Below, piece after piece: positions 7,409-14,170 of a DNA stretch of 16,589 nt. A program made the position numbers and the translations under genes. This DNA is from an uncultured Candidatus Saccharibacteria bacterium (GTDB taxonomy: Bacteria > Patescibacteriota > Saccharimonadia > Saccharimonadales > Saccharimonadaceae). The DNA lies in NCBI GenBank assembly GCA_946187605.1, contig CAMHRH010000012.1, positions 1 through 16,589 of the forward strand, read 5' to 3'. Below the pieces are notes generated by a model. The model was not told where the DNA came from, ran no database searches, and saw only the letters and a list, made by a program, of their open reading frames with translations. Each line of letters starts with the position of its first letter. The first letter of the stretch is position 1.

Positions 7409-8490
7409 TGGTCTGTATCGCTGCTTTTATTATTCTATGTTTAATGTCAGTCGTTGTCGGTTTCTTATCGATTTTTCGTCGCGATATTGGCAAACGTTGG
7501 TGGAAGACATTTAAAAAATCGTGGGGCTGCGTCGGCAAGCGTATTACTCTTCAAAAGTGTGAGACTGGCTTCAAAGACGATATTAAAAATTCGATTTTAA
7601 GTAAAGTTATCGTTAAAAGGCCAAAATGGGTCAAGCCGATTTCGGTTGGCATCGAGGTCGGTTCGGTGCTAGTAGTGCTAATTACGGTTTGGTCACTTGT
7701 CGAGGGCGCCAAAGCCGGCCTTGCGCTCTGGTCGCTCGGTACCTGTAATGTTCAGCGTCCAGAATCATGCTCACTCGGAGCCGAGGTTTGCAGCATTGAT
7801 GGGGATTCTGGCCCGCAAAACCCTATCGAAGCAGTGGGGTATTGGTTCTCTGATTGGGGTGAGATCTTCTCGGCAATCCCAGATAAATTCCGCGACTGGG
7901 AAAATATTGAACTCGGTCTTCAGGGCATCGAATTAAAATCGGATAATGCTGAGGCCAAAAAAGTAATTGATATTTTCGACCCGGGCTGCTCGGTATGTTT
8001 GCAATCCTATCGCACGCAAAAAGAAAGCGGCTTTTTGAAAAATAATAATGTTCAGCTCATTCCGTTCCCAATCCAGGACGCTGAGGGGAATTTCAAGTTC
8101 AAAAACTCAAAGCTCATTGTTAGCTACGTGCTCGCAGTTGAAGCTGAAGGCGTTTCGAATGAATATACGGGCGAATATTCACCGGCATATGCAATTCTTG
8201 ACCGCATCTTTACCGAAAAGGAAGAATATGATGGCAAAATGCGTAATTTTCAGAACCTCTTTAACGATTTCTATTCCGAAGAAGAAGCCGAACATAAGCT
8301 GGTGAGTTGGCTGAAAGAATTCGGCTATCATACTGCATCGCGCGAATCGATTAGTAAGCGCGCTCACTCGCAAGAAATCGAGGGCATTATTGCAAAGAAC
8401 AATGATATTGTTACGAATGATATTCATGCCAAAGGAATCCCAACAATGATTTATAATGGAAAGAAACATACTGGAGCATTTGAAGAATAA
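7408..8490 (+). CDS. membrane-anchored DsbA-like thiol oxidoreductase
   Basis: This 360-residue protein has two hydrophobic segments (about residues 2-22 and 78-98) and a C-terminal thioredoxin-fold domain from about residue 175. That domain carries a CSVC active site (Cys194, Cys197) in IDIFDPGCSVC, plus GIPT with Pro345 as the expected cis-proline beside the active site. The region between the two segments is very basic (RRDIGKRWWKTFKK) and so probably cytosolic. This puts the CxxC domain outside the membrane, where it would oxidise or isomerise disulfides of exported proteins. Extra cysteines lie at 41 and 51 (inside) and 113, 121 and 128 (just outside the second segment). Those three could form a further redox pair or disulfide. 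No DsbB or VKOR partner is seen here. The start overlaps the upstream stop by one base, and uppP follows after two bases. Confidence 0.78.
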   Translation: MVCIAAFIILCLMSVVVGFLSIFRRDIGKRWWKTFKKSWGCVGKRITLQKCETGFKDDIKNSILSKVIVKRPKWVKPISVGIEVGSVLVVLITVWSLVEGAKAGLALWSLGTCNVQRPESCSLGAEVCSIDGDSGPQNPIEAVGYWFSDWGEIFSAIPDKFRDWENIELGLQGIELKSDNAEAKKVIDIFDPGCSVCLQSYRTQKESGFLKNNNVQLIPFPIQDAEGNFKFKNSKLIVSYVLAVEAEGVSNEYTGEYSPAYAILDRIFTEKEEYDGKMRNFQNLFNDFYSEEEAEHKLVSWLKEFGYHTASRESISKRAHSQEIEGIIAKNNDIVTNDIHAKGIPTMIYNGKKHTGAFEE

Positions 8491-8492
8491 AA

Positions 8493-9296
8493 ATGGAGTG
8501 GTATCAATCATTTTGGCTAGGGTTGACGCAGGGTATTACGGAATTTATCCCGGTTTCTAGTTCTGGACACCTAGAAGTAATGCAACAAATCCTTGGTGGG
8601 CGTAGTGCGGATTTTCATCTATTTTTGGAATTTATCAATCTCGGCACGTTATTGGCGCTTCTAATTTATTATCGCAAACGTATCTGGAAAATCCTAATCG
8701 ACATCTTCAAGAATCATAATCTAAAACTTGCCATAAATGTCGTTATTACGACAATTCCGGCCGTCATTGCTGGACTGCTTCTTTCGGACGTGATCGAAAG
8801 CTCATGGTTCTTCTCGAATATGGTCGTGATTGCTTGCGCGATGGCGCTGATTGGTATCGCCATGGTTGCGATTGATCGTTTGCCGAAAATGTCAAAAGTT
8901 AAGAGCGAGAACGAACTTACGAAGCCGCGCGCGCTCATAATTGGCCTCGCACAGTGCGTAGCTCTGATTCCGGGTACGTCGCGTTCCGGCTCTACGATTG
9001 TTGCCGGACGTCTAATGGGTATGAATAGTGAGTCGGCTGCAAACTATTCATTTCTTGCGAGCATTCCAATTATGTTTGGCGTGATGGCGAAGTCGTTGAT
9101 ATCGAGCTCGTCGCGCGAGTATATCGCCGCCAATGCTTCGATGCTGGCGCTATCAAATGTCATTGCTTTTGTATCAGGTATTATTGCGATTTATCTTGTG
9201 ATGAAATACCTCAAAAAGAATAATTCGCTGCGCGTCTTTGGCATTTATAGGATTGTTTTAGCGCTGATTATTATATCTTTTGAGCTACTTCGCTAA
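8493..9296 (+). CDS. uppP: undecaprenyl-diphosphatase (BacA/UppP)
   Basis: This integral membrane phosphatase removes a phosphate from undecaprenyl diphosphate to recycle the lipid carrier for peptidoglycan and surface glycans; overproduction in other bacteria gives bacitracin resistance. At 267 residues it has the usual family length. The first catalytic block is LTQGITEFIPVSSSGHL, with Gln13/Glu17 fitting the (E/Q)xxxE motif and His26. The second is PGTSRSGSTI with Arg164. Several hydrophobic helices fill the remainder. It is the last gene of the operon, two bases after the DsbA-like gene, with no strong ribosome site of its own, so it probably depends on upstream translation. No hairpin terminator is visible before the lepA promoter. 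Confidence 0.95.
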   Translation: MEWYQSFWLGLTQGITEFIPVSSSGHLEVMQQILGGRSADFHLFLEFINLGTLLALLIYYRKRIWKILIDIFKNHNLKLAINVVITTIPAVIAGLLLSDVIESSWFFSNMVVIACAMALIGIAMVAIDRLPKMSKVKSENELTKPRALIIGLAQCVALIPGTSRSGSTIVAGRLMGMNSESAANYSFLASIPIMFGVMAKSLISSSSREYIAANASMLALSNVIAFVSGIIAIYLVMKYLKKNNSLRVFGIYRIVLALIIISFELLR

Positions 9297-9315
9297 TCTA
9301 AAACTATTGACAATG

Positions 9316-9324
9316 TGGTAAAAT
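9316..9324 (+). promoter_or_regulatory. extended -10 promoter of lepA, probable leaderless start
   Basis: TGG followed by TAAAAT (9319-9324). A start point 7 bases after the box is 9331, exactly the first base of the GTG start codon. There is no ribosome-binding sequence between box and start. No -35 match lies at 16-18 bases. A TTGACA at 9307-9312 is only 6 bases from the box and cannot pair with it. Confidence 0.6.
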
Positions 9325-9330
9325 ATTGTT

Positions 9331-11109
9331 GTGAATATAGATAAGATTCGGAATTTTTGTATTATTGCGCATATCGACCATGGCAAGTCGACGCTAGCTG
9401 ATCGTATGCTTGAATTAACTGGTACGGTCGAGAAACGTGAAATGAAGTCGCAGCTACTTGACTCAATGGAGCTCGAGCGCGAAAAGGGTATCACGATTAA
9501 GCTTACTCCTGCCCATATGCAGTATAAGGATCATATTTTGAATCTTATCGATACGCCGGGACACGTTGATTTTTCTTACGAAGTTTCACGTAGCCTTCAG
9601 GCTGTTGAAGGCGCTATTCTTGTCGTCGATGCGACTCAGGGGATTCAAGCGCAGACGCTTGCAAATGTTTATCTCGCCCTTGAGCAAGATTTAAAAATTA
9701 TTCCAGTCATTAACAAGATTGATTTGCCCGCTAGCGATGTGCCGCGCGTCTCAGCTGAGATTATTAATTTGCTAGGCTGCGACGAATCGGAAATTATAAA
9801 GGTATCCGCAAAAACTGGCGAGAATGTCGATAAAGTCCTTGACGCAATTATTGAGCGCGTCCCGGCTCCACGAAAAAGCAGTTCGAATGAGCTAAAAGCC
9901 CTGATTTTTGATTCGTATTTTGACGATTATCGCGGAGTTGTGTTGTATGTGCGCATATTTGAGGGTAACTTGCCCAAAAATGCAAATATTCGTATGATGG
10001 CAACTGGCTCGAACGATATTGCGCTCGAAGTTGGCGTGCTGAATCCAAAAATGTTTTCGCGCCCAGAGTTGACGACTGGCGAAATTGGCTATATCGTCAC
10101 GAACCTAAAGGCAACCCGTGAAGCAAAGGTCGGCGACACAGTTACCTTGGCGAAAATGCCTGCTATGGAAGCCTTGCCTGGGTATAAAAATGTCCACCCC
10201 TTTGTTTACGCCGGGTTCTTTCCAGTTAGCAACGATCAATACAAGGATTTAAAGGAGGCGCTCGAGAAACTAGCACTAAGCGACTCGGCATTACAGTTCG
10301 AGCCAGAGAACTCTCCCGTGCTGGGTTTTGGCCTACGCATTGGCTTTTTGGGGCTTCTTCATATGGATATTATTCGCGAACGTCTCGAACGTGAATTTAA
10401 GCTTGATCTTATCGTTACGAATCCGTCGACGGATTATCATGTCAGTTTAACCGACGGCGAAGAATTAGATATTCGCTCGGCGTCGGATTTGCCGGACGTC
10501 AGCCGCGTTGCGGAGATCCGCGAGCCTTGGGCAAAGGGCGAGATAATCACGCCAAAAGAATATATTGGTTCAATCCTTGAATTAATTGTCGGCAAGCGCG
10601 GTATTCAGAAAAACATCTCGTATATTGATACGCGTGCGATCATTAATTTTGAAGCGCCGATGGCGAATTTGCTCACTGATTTTTATGACCAATTAAAGTC
10701 TGCAACATCCGGCTACGCTTCATTTAACTATGAACTTGGTGGCTATCGCGCTGAGGATTTAGTGCGTATCGATTTTCTTGTTGCGAGCGAGCGTATTGAT
10801 GCCTTGAGTGTAATGGCGCACCGTAGTGAGGCAGACGCAATTGGGCGCACTATAACAAAGAAGCTCAAGGAAGTCATTCCGCGTCAAAATTTCGAGGTTG
10901 CACTCCAGGCCGCAATCGGAGCGCGCATCATTGCTCGCGAGACGCTCGGCGCATACCGCAAAGACGTGACGGTTAAAATACACACCGGTGATCGCGATCG
11001 TAAGGCAAAACTCATGGAAAAACAAAAACGAGGCAAAGCGCGTATGAAGCGCTTCGGTAAAGTCGATATCCCGAGCGAAGCTTTTACGGTAATGCTAAAG
11101 CGCGATTAA
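9331..11109 (+). CDS. lepA: elongation factor 4 (LepA), ribosome back-translocating GTPase
   Basis: This translational GTPase binds ribosomes and acts in elongation under stress and in 30S assembly. At 592 residues it matches the family length of about 600. The GTPase motifs are AHIDHGKST (residues 13-21), DTPGH (74-78) and NKID (128-131). Domains 2 and 3, an EF-G-like domain V (GYRAEDLVRIDFLV) and the LepA-specific C-terminal region (ARETLGAYRKDVTVK, then KQKRGKARMKRFG) follow in order. The start is GTG at 9331: it gives the standard N-terminus IRNFCIIAHIDHG, and no in-frame start exists upstream, since the ATG at 9313 runs into TAA. No ribosome site is present, fitting a leaderless transcript. 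The 3' end overlaps the convergent kinase gene by 4 bases. Confidence 0.97.
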   Translation: MNIDKIRNFCIIAHIDHGKSTLADRMLELTGTVEKREMKSQLLDSMELEREKGITIKLTPAHMQYKDHILNLIDTPGHVDFSYEVSRSLQAVEGAILVVDATQGIQAQTLANVYLALEQDLKIIPVINKIDLPASDVPRVSAEIINLLGCDESEIIKVSAKTGENVDKVLDAIIERVPAPRKSSSNELKALIFDSYFDDYRGVVLYVRIFEGNLPKNANIRMMATGSNDIALEVGVLNPKMFSRPELTTGEIGYIVTNLKATREAKVGDTVTLAKMPAMEALPGYKNVHPFVYAGFFPVSNDQYKDLKEALEKLALSDSALQFEPENSPVLGFGLRIGFLGLLHMDIIRERLEREFKLDLIVTNPSTDYHVSLTDGEELDIRSASDLPDVSRVAEIREPWAKGEIITPKEYIGSILELIVGKRGIQKNISYIDTRAIINFEAPMANLLTDFYDQLKSATSGYASFNYELGGYRAEDLVRIDFLVASERIDALSVMAHRSEADAIGRTITKKLKEVIPRQNFEVALQAAIGARIIARETLGAYRKDVTVKIHTGDRDRKAKLMEKQKRGKARMKRFGKVDIPSEAFTVMLKRD

Positions 11110-11741
11110 TTAGTCGCCGCGCTATTGTCAATATATTTGACAAGCTCGTCCAGTACAGAATTAAAGACGACATCGCGGTCGCCAGTCGCATGAACCTGGA
11201 TAAGTAGGCCTTTGTTATTGTAAGTTACAATAACTGGCATAGTTTTAGTATCGAACTCCTTGATGCGAGTATCGAGAATCGCCTTTTCCTTATCATCGCT
11301 TCGATCGCCGCGGTCGCCAAGCGTACGTGAAACTTCCCAACGTTTTTTCGCTTCGTCTTCAGAAATATTGAGTAGCAATACTGCTTTGATTGGGTGCCCA
11401 CCGTCTTCGGCGGCATTCATGATATAGAATTCTTCACCGGACCAGCGCCCGACGCTGCTTAAAACTAATGGGCAGCCATCAAGTTCATCGCGGCTAAAGT
11501 AAGGCATAATCACGCGCCTAAAAGTATCAGTCGGAGCCAAGTTGCCGGCCGCTAAGACCTTTGCCAACTCTTTATCTTCTTTCTCGGCGCTGCGTAGAAT
11601 ATAACCGGAGCTAAGAAGCTTAGCGCCCAATAATTCCGCAAGCCGAAGGCCAATCGTGTCTTTTCCAGAAAAAGGAAGGCCAAAAATATTTATACTGCCA
11701 GTACCAAGCCACTCTTTAATTTTTTGAACTCTAGGATCCAT
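11106..11741 (-). CDS. adenylate kinase-like nucleoside monophosphate kinase
   Basis: This 211-residue P-loop kinase probably transfers phosphate from ATP to a nucleoside monophosphate. The P-loop is GLPFSGKDT (residues 21-29), a variant of adenylate kinase GxPGSGKGT with Asp after the lysine. LLSSGYILR matches the AMP-binding STGDLLR region. LSSVGRWSGEE takes the place of the DGFPRT block and keeps the arginine. The RSDDKEKAILDTRIKEF...PVIVTYNNKGLL region matches the adenylate kinase C-terminal helix and strand (RxDDxxxxIxxRLxxY). There is no zinc-type LID. Because the DGFPRT block is so changed, it may be a divergent paralogue with another substrate rather than the main adenylate kinase. 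A GGAG site (11747-11750) precedes the ATG by 5 bases. It converges on lepA with stop codons overlapping by 4 bases, and is divergent to the gene at 11797. Confidence 0.8.
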   Translation of the reverse strand: MDPRVQKIKEWLGTGSINIFGLPFSGKDTIGLRLAELLGAKLLSSGYILRSAEKEDKELAKVLAAGNLAPTDTFRRVIMPYFSRDELDGCPLVLSSVGRWSGEEFYIMNAAEDGGHPIKAVLLLNISEDEAKKRWEVSRTLGDRGDRSDDKEKAILDTRIKEFDTKTMPVIVTYNNKGLLIQVHATGDRDVVFNSVLDELVKYIDNSAATN

Positions 11742-11781
11742 ATTTTCTCCGCATTAACTTTAAGCATTTTGATGTCAATTA

Positions 11782-11790
11782 TGCTAATAT
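11782..11790 (+). promoter_or_regulatory. extended -10 promoter for the gene at 11797, probable leaderless start
   Basis: TGC precedes TAATAT (11785-11790, 4 of 6 consensus). A start 7 bases downstream of the box is the A of the ATG at 11797, and no ribosome site exists. There is no -35 match. It overlaps the minus-strand promoter. Confidence 0.5.
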
Positions 11791-11797
11791 TGTATCA
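11789..11797 (-). promoter_or_regulatory. extended -10 promoter for the adenylate kinase-like gene
   Basis: Read on the minus strand, TGA precedes TACAAT (5 of 6 consensus). Transcription would start near 11782 and give a leader of about 41 bases with GGAG before the ATG. The box shares bases 11789-11790 with the plus-strand -10 box, so the two polymerases could not bind at once. Confidence 0.5.
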
Positions 11798-12909
11798 TGA
11801 ATGATGGTAGCGCTGGCAATCCTGCCACCCCTGAGGTTAATCCAGAGAATGTTTCGATGCTGGATAAGATTTTGGATAAAAATCCTTTTTCACATATGGG
11901 GTCCGGTGGCGTCTATGCGAATGTCGAGACTAAAAGCGCAATTAAATCTTCGCGCGAAGAAGCGCGAGAGCAACTTGCCGCAATTGAGGCATATAATGCC
12001 GAAGTGCGACGCCGTCAAAAAATGGCTGAAGATGCCGCAAAAGCAAAGCGCACAATTGTCCATGTGATTGTCGGTGCATTCTTTGCTTGCTTGGTCATAG
12101 CGGCCGTATGGTTAGTGATAAATGTCCTAATTGCAAGCCGCCCAACCATTGCCCCACGAGAAGAGAAACCAGTTGAAGAGCCGGAGAAAACTGAATTAGT
12201 TAAAGTTGAGGGCTATAATTGCGCAAACGCGGTTTGTGGTAAGATTGCTGATCTTGATAATCCTAACATTATTATTCAAGATGGGTCGAGCTATTTTATA
12301 TACAATACCGAAGATAAAGCTACTACGTTAACGGTGATACCGGAGAAGGAATATCATTCTATTACGCCGTTCAATTGGGCAAATAAAAAATATGCCGTCC
12401 TTGATCCGGAAGTTGGCCAGTCTGCTCTGTATGACATAACGGGTAACCGTGTTATTACTGACTTTGCTTACGATAACTTCTACACTGATTCGTCCGATAA
12501 CATCTATAAGGATATGGGGAACTTCCTAAATAGCTATATTATTGCAAAAAGTAGCGGCCTTGTTCAGCTCGTAGATGTGAATAATGGTAAGGAGATGGTT
12601 CGTGCGGGTAAAAAAGTCTTTGTGCGCGATGCCTTCTTCTTTGGTTACGAGAATGATGGCACTATTCATGTATATCTAAGTTCAAAAGGGCAGTTCCTCG
12701 TAATAAACGCGGACAGTAGTGCTTATGTAAGAGATTCGGAGCTGATTGTCGTATATCCAAATGAAAGATACGATATCTATCTGAGCGACGGCTCAACGGA
12801 TTGGGATCGCTCATCAATTGCGGAGAGACTGGAAGATATCGATTGGGATTTAGGCCTTTCGAACGTTTTAAATGGTGACTCAAATTATTATAAGATCTCG
12901 ACGAAATAG
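11797..12909 (+). CDS. unrecognised single-pass membrane protein with a large outer domain
   Basis: I do not recognise this 370-residue protein. The first ~85 residues are polar, with a helical charged stretch (about 50-85, SSREEAREQ through RRRQKMAEDAAKAKR) that could form a coiled coil. One membrane segment follows at about 86-112. The basic residues before it and the Pro/Glu-rich linker after it (about 116-132) suggest that the N-terminus is inside and the ~240-residue C-terminal domain outside. That domain has a cysteine pair, Cys142 and Cys147 (NCANAVCG), and many short beta-strand-like stretches such as YALYDITGNRVI-type turns, suggestive of a WG-repeat or propeller-like fold; this is only a guess. 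Its promoter overlaps that of the divergent kinase gene. No terminator is seen before the hrcA operator. Confidence 0.8.
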   Translation: MNDGSAGNPATPEVNPENVSMLDKILDKNPFSHMGSGGVYANVETKSAIKSSREEAREQLAAIEAYNAEVRRRQKMAEDAAKAKRTIVHVIVGAFFACLVIAAVWLVINVLIASRPTIAPREEKPVEEPEKTELVKVEGYNCANAVCGKIADLDNPNIIIQDGSSYFIYNTEDKATTLTVIPEKEYHSITPFNWANKKYAVLDPEVGQSALYDITGNRVITDFAYDNFYTDSSDNIYKDMGNFLNSYIIAKSSGLVQLVDVNNGKEMVRAGKKVFVRDAFFFGYENDGTIHVYLSSKGQFLVINADSSAYVRDSELIVVYPNERYDIYLSDGSTDWDRSSIAERLEDIDWDLGLSNVLNGDSNYYKISTK

Positions 12910-12918
12910 CATCAGGAA

Positions 12919-12945
12919 TTAGCAGACCTTGCCAAAGAGTGCCAA
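12919..12945 (+). promoter_or_regulatory. CIRCE-like HrcA operator
   Basis: TTAGCAGAC, a 9-base spacer and GAGTGCCAA. Against the CIRCE consensus TTAGCACTC-N9-GAGTGCTAA the left half matches 7 of 9 and the right half 8 of 9, with the exact 9-base spacing. It lies 21 bases before the hrcA start and covers the -35 box, so HrcA binding would block its own operon. Autoregulation is inferred from family knowledge. Confidence 0.85.
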
Positions 12946-12957
12946 AAAGCGTAAAAT
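12929..12957 (+). promoter_or_regulatory. promoter of the hrcA-grpE-trmD operon
   Basis: TTGCCA (12929-12934), a 17-base spacer and TAAAAT (12952-12957). The -35 box falls in the central spacer of the CIRCE-like operator. The likely start at about 12964 leaves a leader of only about 3 bases before the ATG at 12967, with no ribosome site. Confidence 0.75.
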
Positions 12958-12966
12958 ATAACCAAT

Positions 12967-13704
12967 ATGACAGACCGTCAAAGAGAGATATTATACGCAA
13001 TTATTGAAGAATATGCCGAACTAGCGACGCCGGTTGGCTCGGTGACATTGGCTAAGCTTTTTGACTGTTCATCGGCTACAATTCGCGCCGAGATGGTCAA
13101 GCTTGAGCAAATGGGTTATATTATGCAGCCGCATACCTCTGCGGGCCGCATTCCGACTGATGCCGGTTATCGCCTATATGTAAATTCATTACAGGAAAAT
13201 CTCGATAATGACGGCAAGAAGAAAGATGATAGCCAAGAATCGGTAAATACTGACCGCACCGCAAAGGCGCTTACTACGCGCATTCAGGCGCAGTCGCGCG
13301 CGGATTATGCGATCCGCACAGCCGTTGATAGCTTAGTTGAGCTGACTGGCAATCTTGGACTCGCGACGATTGGCGAGCAGCTCTATATTTCCGGCTTTGG
13401 TGGCCTTTTCTCGCAGCCGGAATTCATCCAAAATGCACAGGTTCAGGCAGTCGGGAAGCTGTTGGATAATATAAAGCCCTGGCTTCAGGAAGTGCAGCCG
13501 AACGAGGCTATCAATGTCTACATTGGCTCTGAGAACCCAGTCGGTAAGACATCGAACGTTTCGTTGATTATTTCGCGTTTTCGTTCGCCATATTCGGACC
13601 GTAGCTATATTGGCGTGCTTGGGCCAACGCGTCAGTCTTACAAACGTGTGATGTCGCTCGTGCGTCATGCAGGATTAATGTTGGAGGATATTATTTATGA
13701 CTAA
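12967..13704 (+). CDS. hrcA: heat-inducible transcription repressor HrcA, compact form
   Basis: HrcA binds CIRCE operators and represses chaperone genes until heat or misfolded protein titrates it off. The winged-helix N-terminus is clear: RQREILYAIIEEYAELATPVGS (residues 4-25), then SSATIRAEM and PHTSAGRIPTDAGYRLYV (55-72). The C-terminal signatures LYISGFGGLFSQPEF (139-153) and IGVLGPTRQSYKRVMSLV are also present. The protein is 245 residues against about 340 for typical HrcA. The shortfall maps between SLVELTGNLGLAT (about 122-134) and LYISGF, where the family normally has about 100 more residues (part of the GAF-like domain with its dimerisation insert). The frame is open throughout, so this is a compact form rather than a broken gene. 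A CIRCE-like site sits directly upstream. The 3' end overlaps grpE by 8 bases. Confidence 0.94.
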   Translation: MTDRQREILYAIIEEYAELATPVGSVTLAKLFDCSSATIRAEMVKLEQMGYIMQPHTSAGRIPTDAGYRLYVNSLQENLDNDGKKKDDSQESVNTDRTAKALTTRIQAQSRADYAIRTAVDSLVELTGNLGLATIGEQLYISGFGGLFSQPEFIQNAQVQAVGKLLDNIKPWLQEVQPNEAINVYIGSENPVGKTSNVSLIISRFRSPYSDRSYIGVLGPTRQSYKRVMSLVRHAGLMLEDIIYD

Positions 13705-14170
13705 AGAAGACAAAGAAGTTCAGCAATCAGAGGCCCCAGAAGTGAAGAAAGTGGTGGAGAATGACGAATCGGAGCAGAAAATCGCAGAACTTACCAATGA
13801 CCTACAGCGTACGCGCGCTGATTTCGAGAACTATCGTCGCCAGGTCGAACTTCAAAAAGAGCAATATGGCAATGTTGTAAAAAATACAACAGTAATGAAA
13901 ATCTTGCCGCTTCTCGATGATCTTGACCGAGCAATCGCTGTGAACGAATCTCTAAAACCACTCGAAAAAAGTCTTGAAAAGACTTTGAAGGAACTTAAGC
14001 TCGAACGGATCGATAGTGCGGCGAATACGCCTTTCAATCCTGATCTACATGACGCGATTATGGTATCCGGCGACGGCGAGAAAGAACTCGTCGCAGAAAC
14101 ACTGCGCGCCGGATATCGCTACGAAGGTGAAGTCATCCGCCCGGCACTTGTTAAAGTTGATAAGCAATGA
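13697..14170 (+). CDS. grpE: nucleotide exchange factor GrpE (Hsp70 cochaperone)
   Basis: GrpE releases ADP from DnaK to reset the Hsp70 cycle. At 157 residues it is at the short end of the family. An acidic disordered N-terminus (about 1-25) leads into a long coiled-coil helix (about 26-75: ELTNDLQRTRADFENYRRQ). Then come the family block KILPLLDDLDRAI and the beta-domain signature FNPDLHDAIM through LRAGYRYEGEVIRPALVKV. It is preceded by GGAGG at 13683-13687, 9 bases before the ATG, and overlaps hrcA by 8 bases. dnaK and dnaJ, the usual next genes, do not follow; trmD does, with an ATGA stop/start overlap. Confidence 0.95.
   Translation: MTKEDKEVQQSEAPEVKKVVENDESEQKIAELTNDLQRTRADFENYRRQVELQKEQYGNVVKNTTVMKILPLLDDLDRAIAVNESLKPLEKSLEKTLKELKLERIDSAANTPFNPDLHDAIMVSGDGEKELVAETLRAGYRYEGEVIRPALVKVDKQ

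Noticed and set aside
9307..9312. Perfect TTGACA before lepA
   Set aside because: It is 6 bases from the TAAAAT box, and a 17-base spacing would put a -10 box on the GTG start codon with no match. Treated as chance.
11099..11123. AGCGCG...CGCGCT inverted repeat across the lepA/kinase convergent ends
   Set aside because: No T run follows on either strand and the loop is 13 bases, so I do not call it an intrinsic terminator.
11773..11778. TTGACA on the minus strand upstream of the kinase-like gene
   Set aside because: At 15-17 bases downstream only TTAATG, TAATGC or AATGCG are found, all poor -10 boxes. The extended -10 TGATACAAT is the better candidate.
14168..14170. Possible UGA recoding, as in some CPR lineages
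   Set aside because: TGA ends grpE at the expected protein end, and no in-frame TGA interrupts any conserved gene, so the standard code fits.
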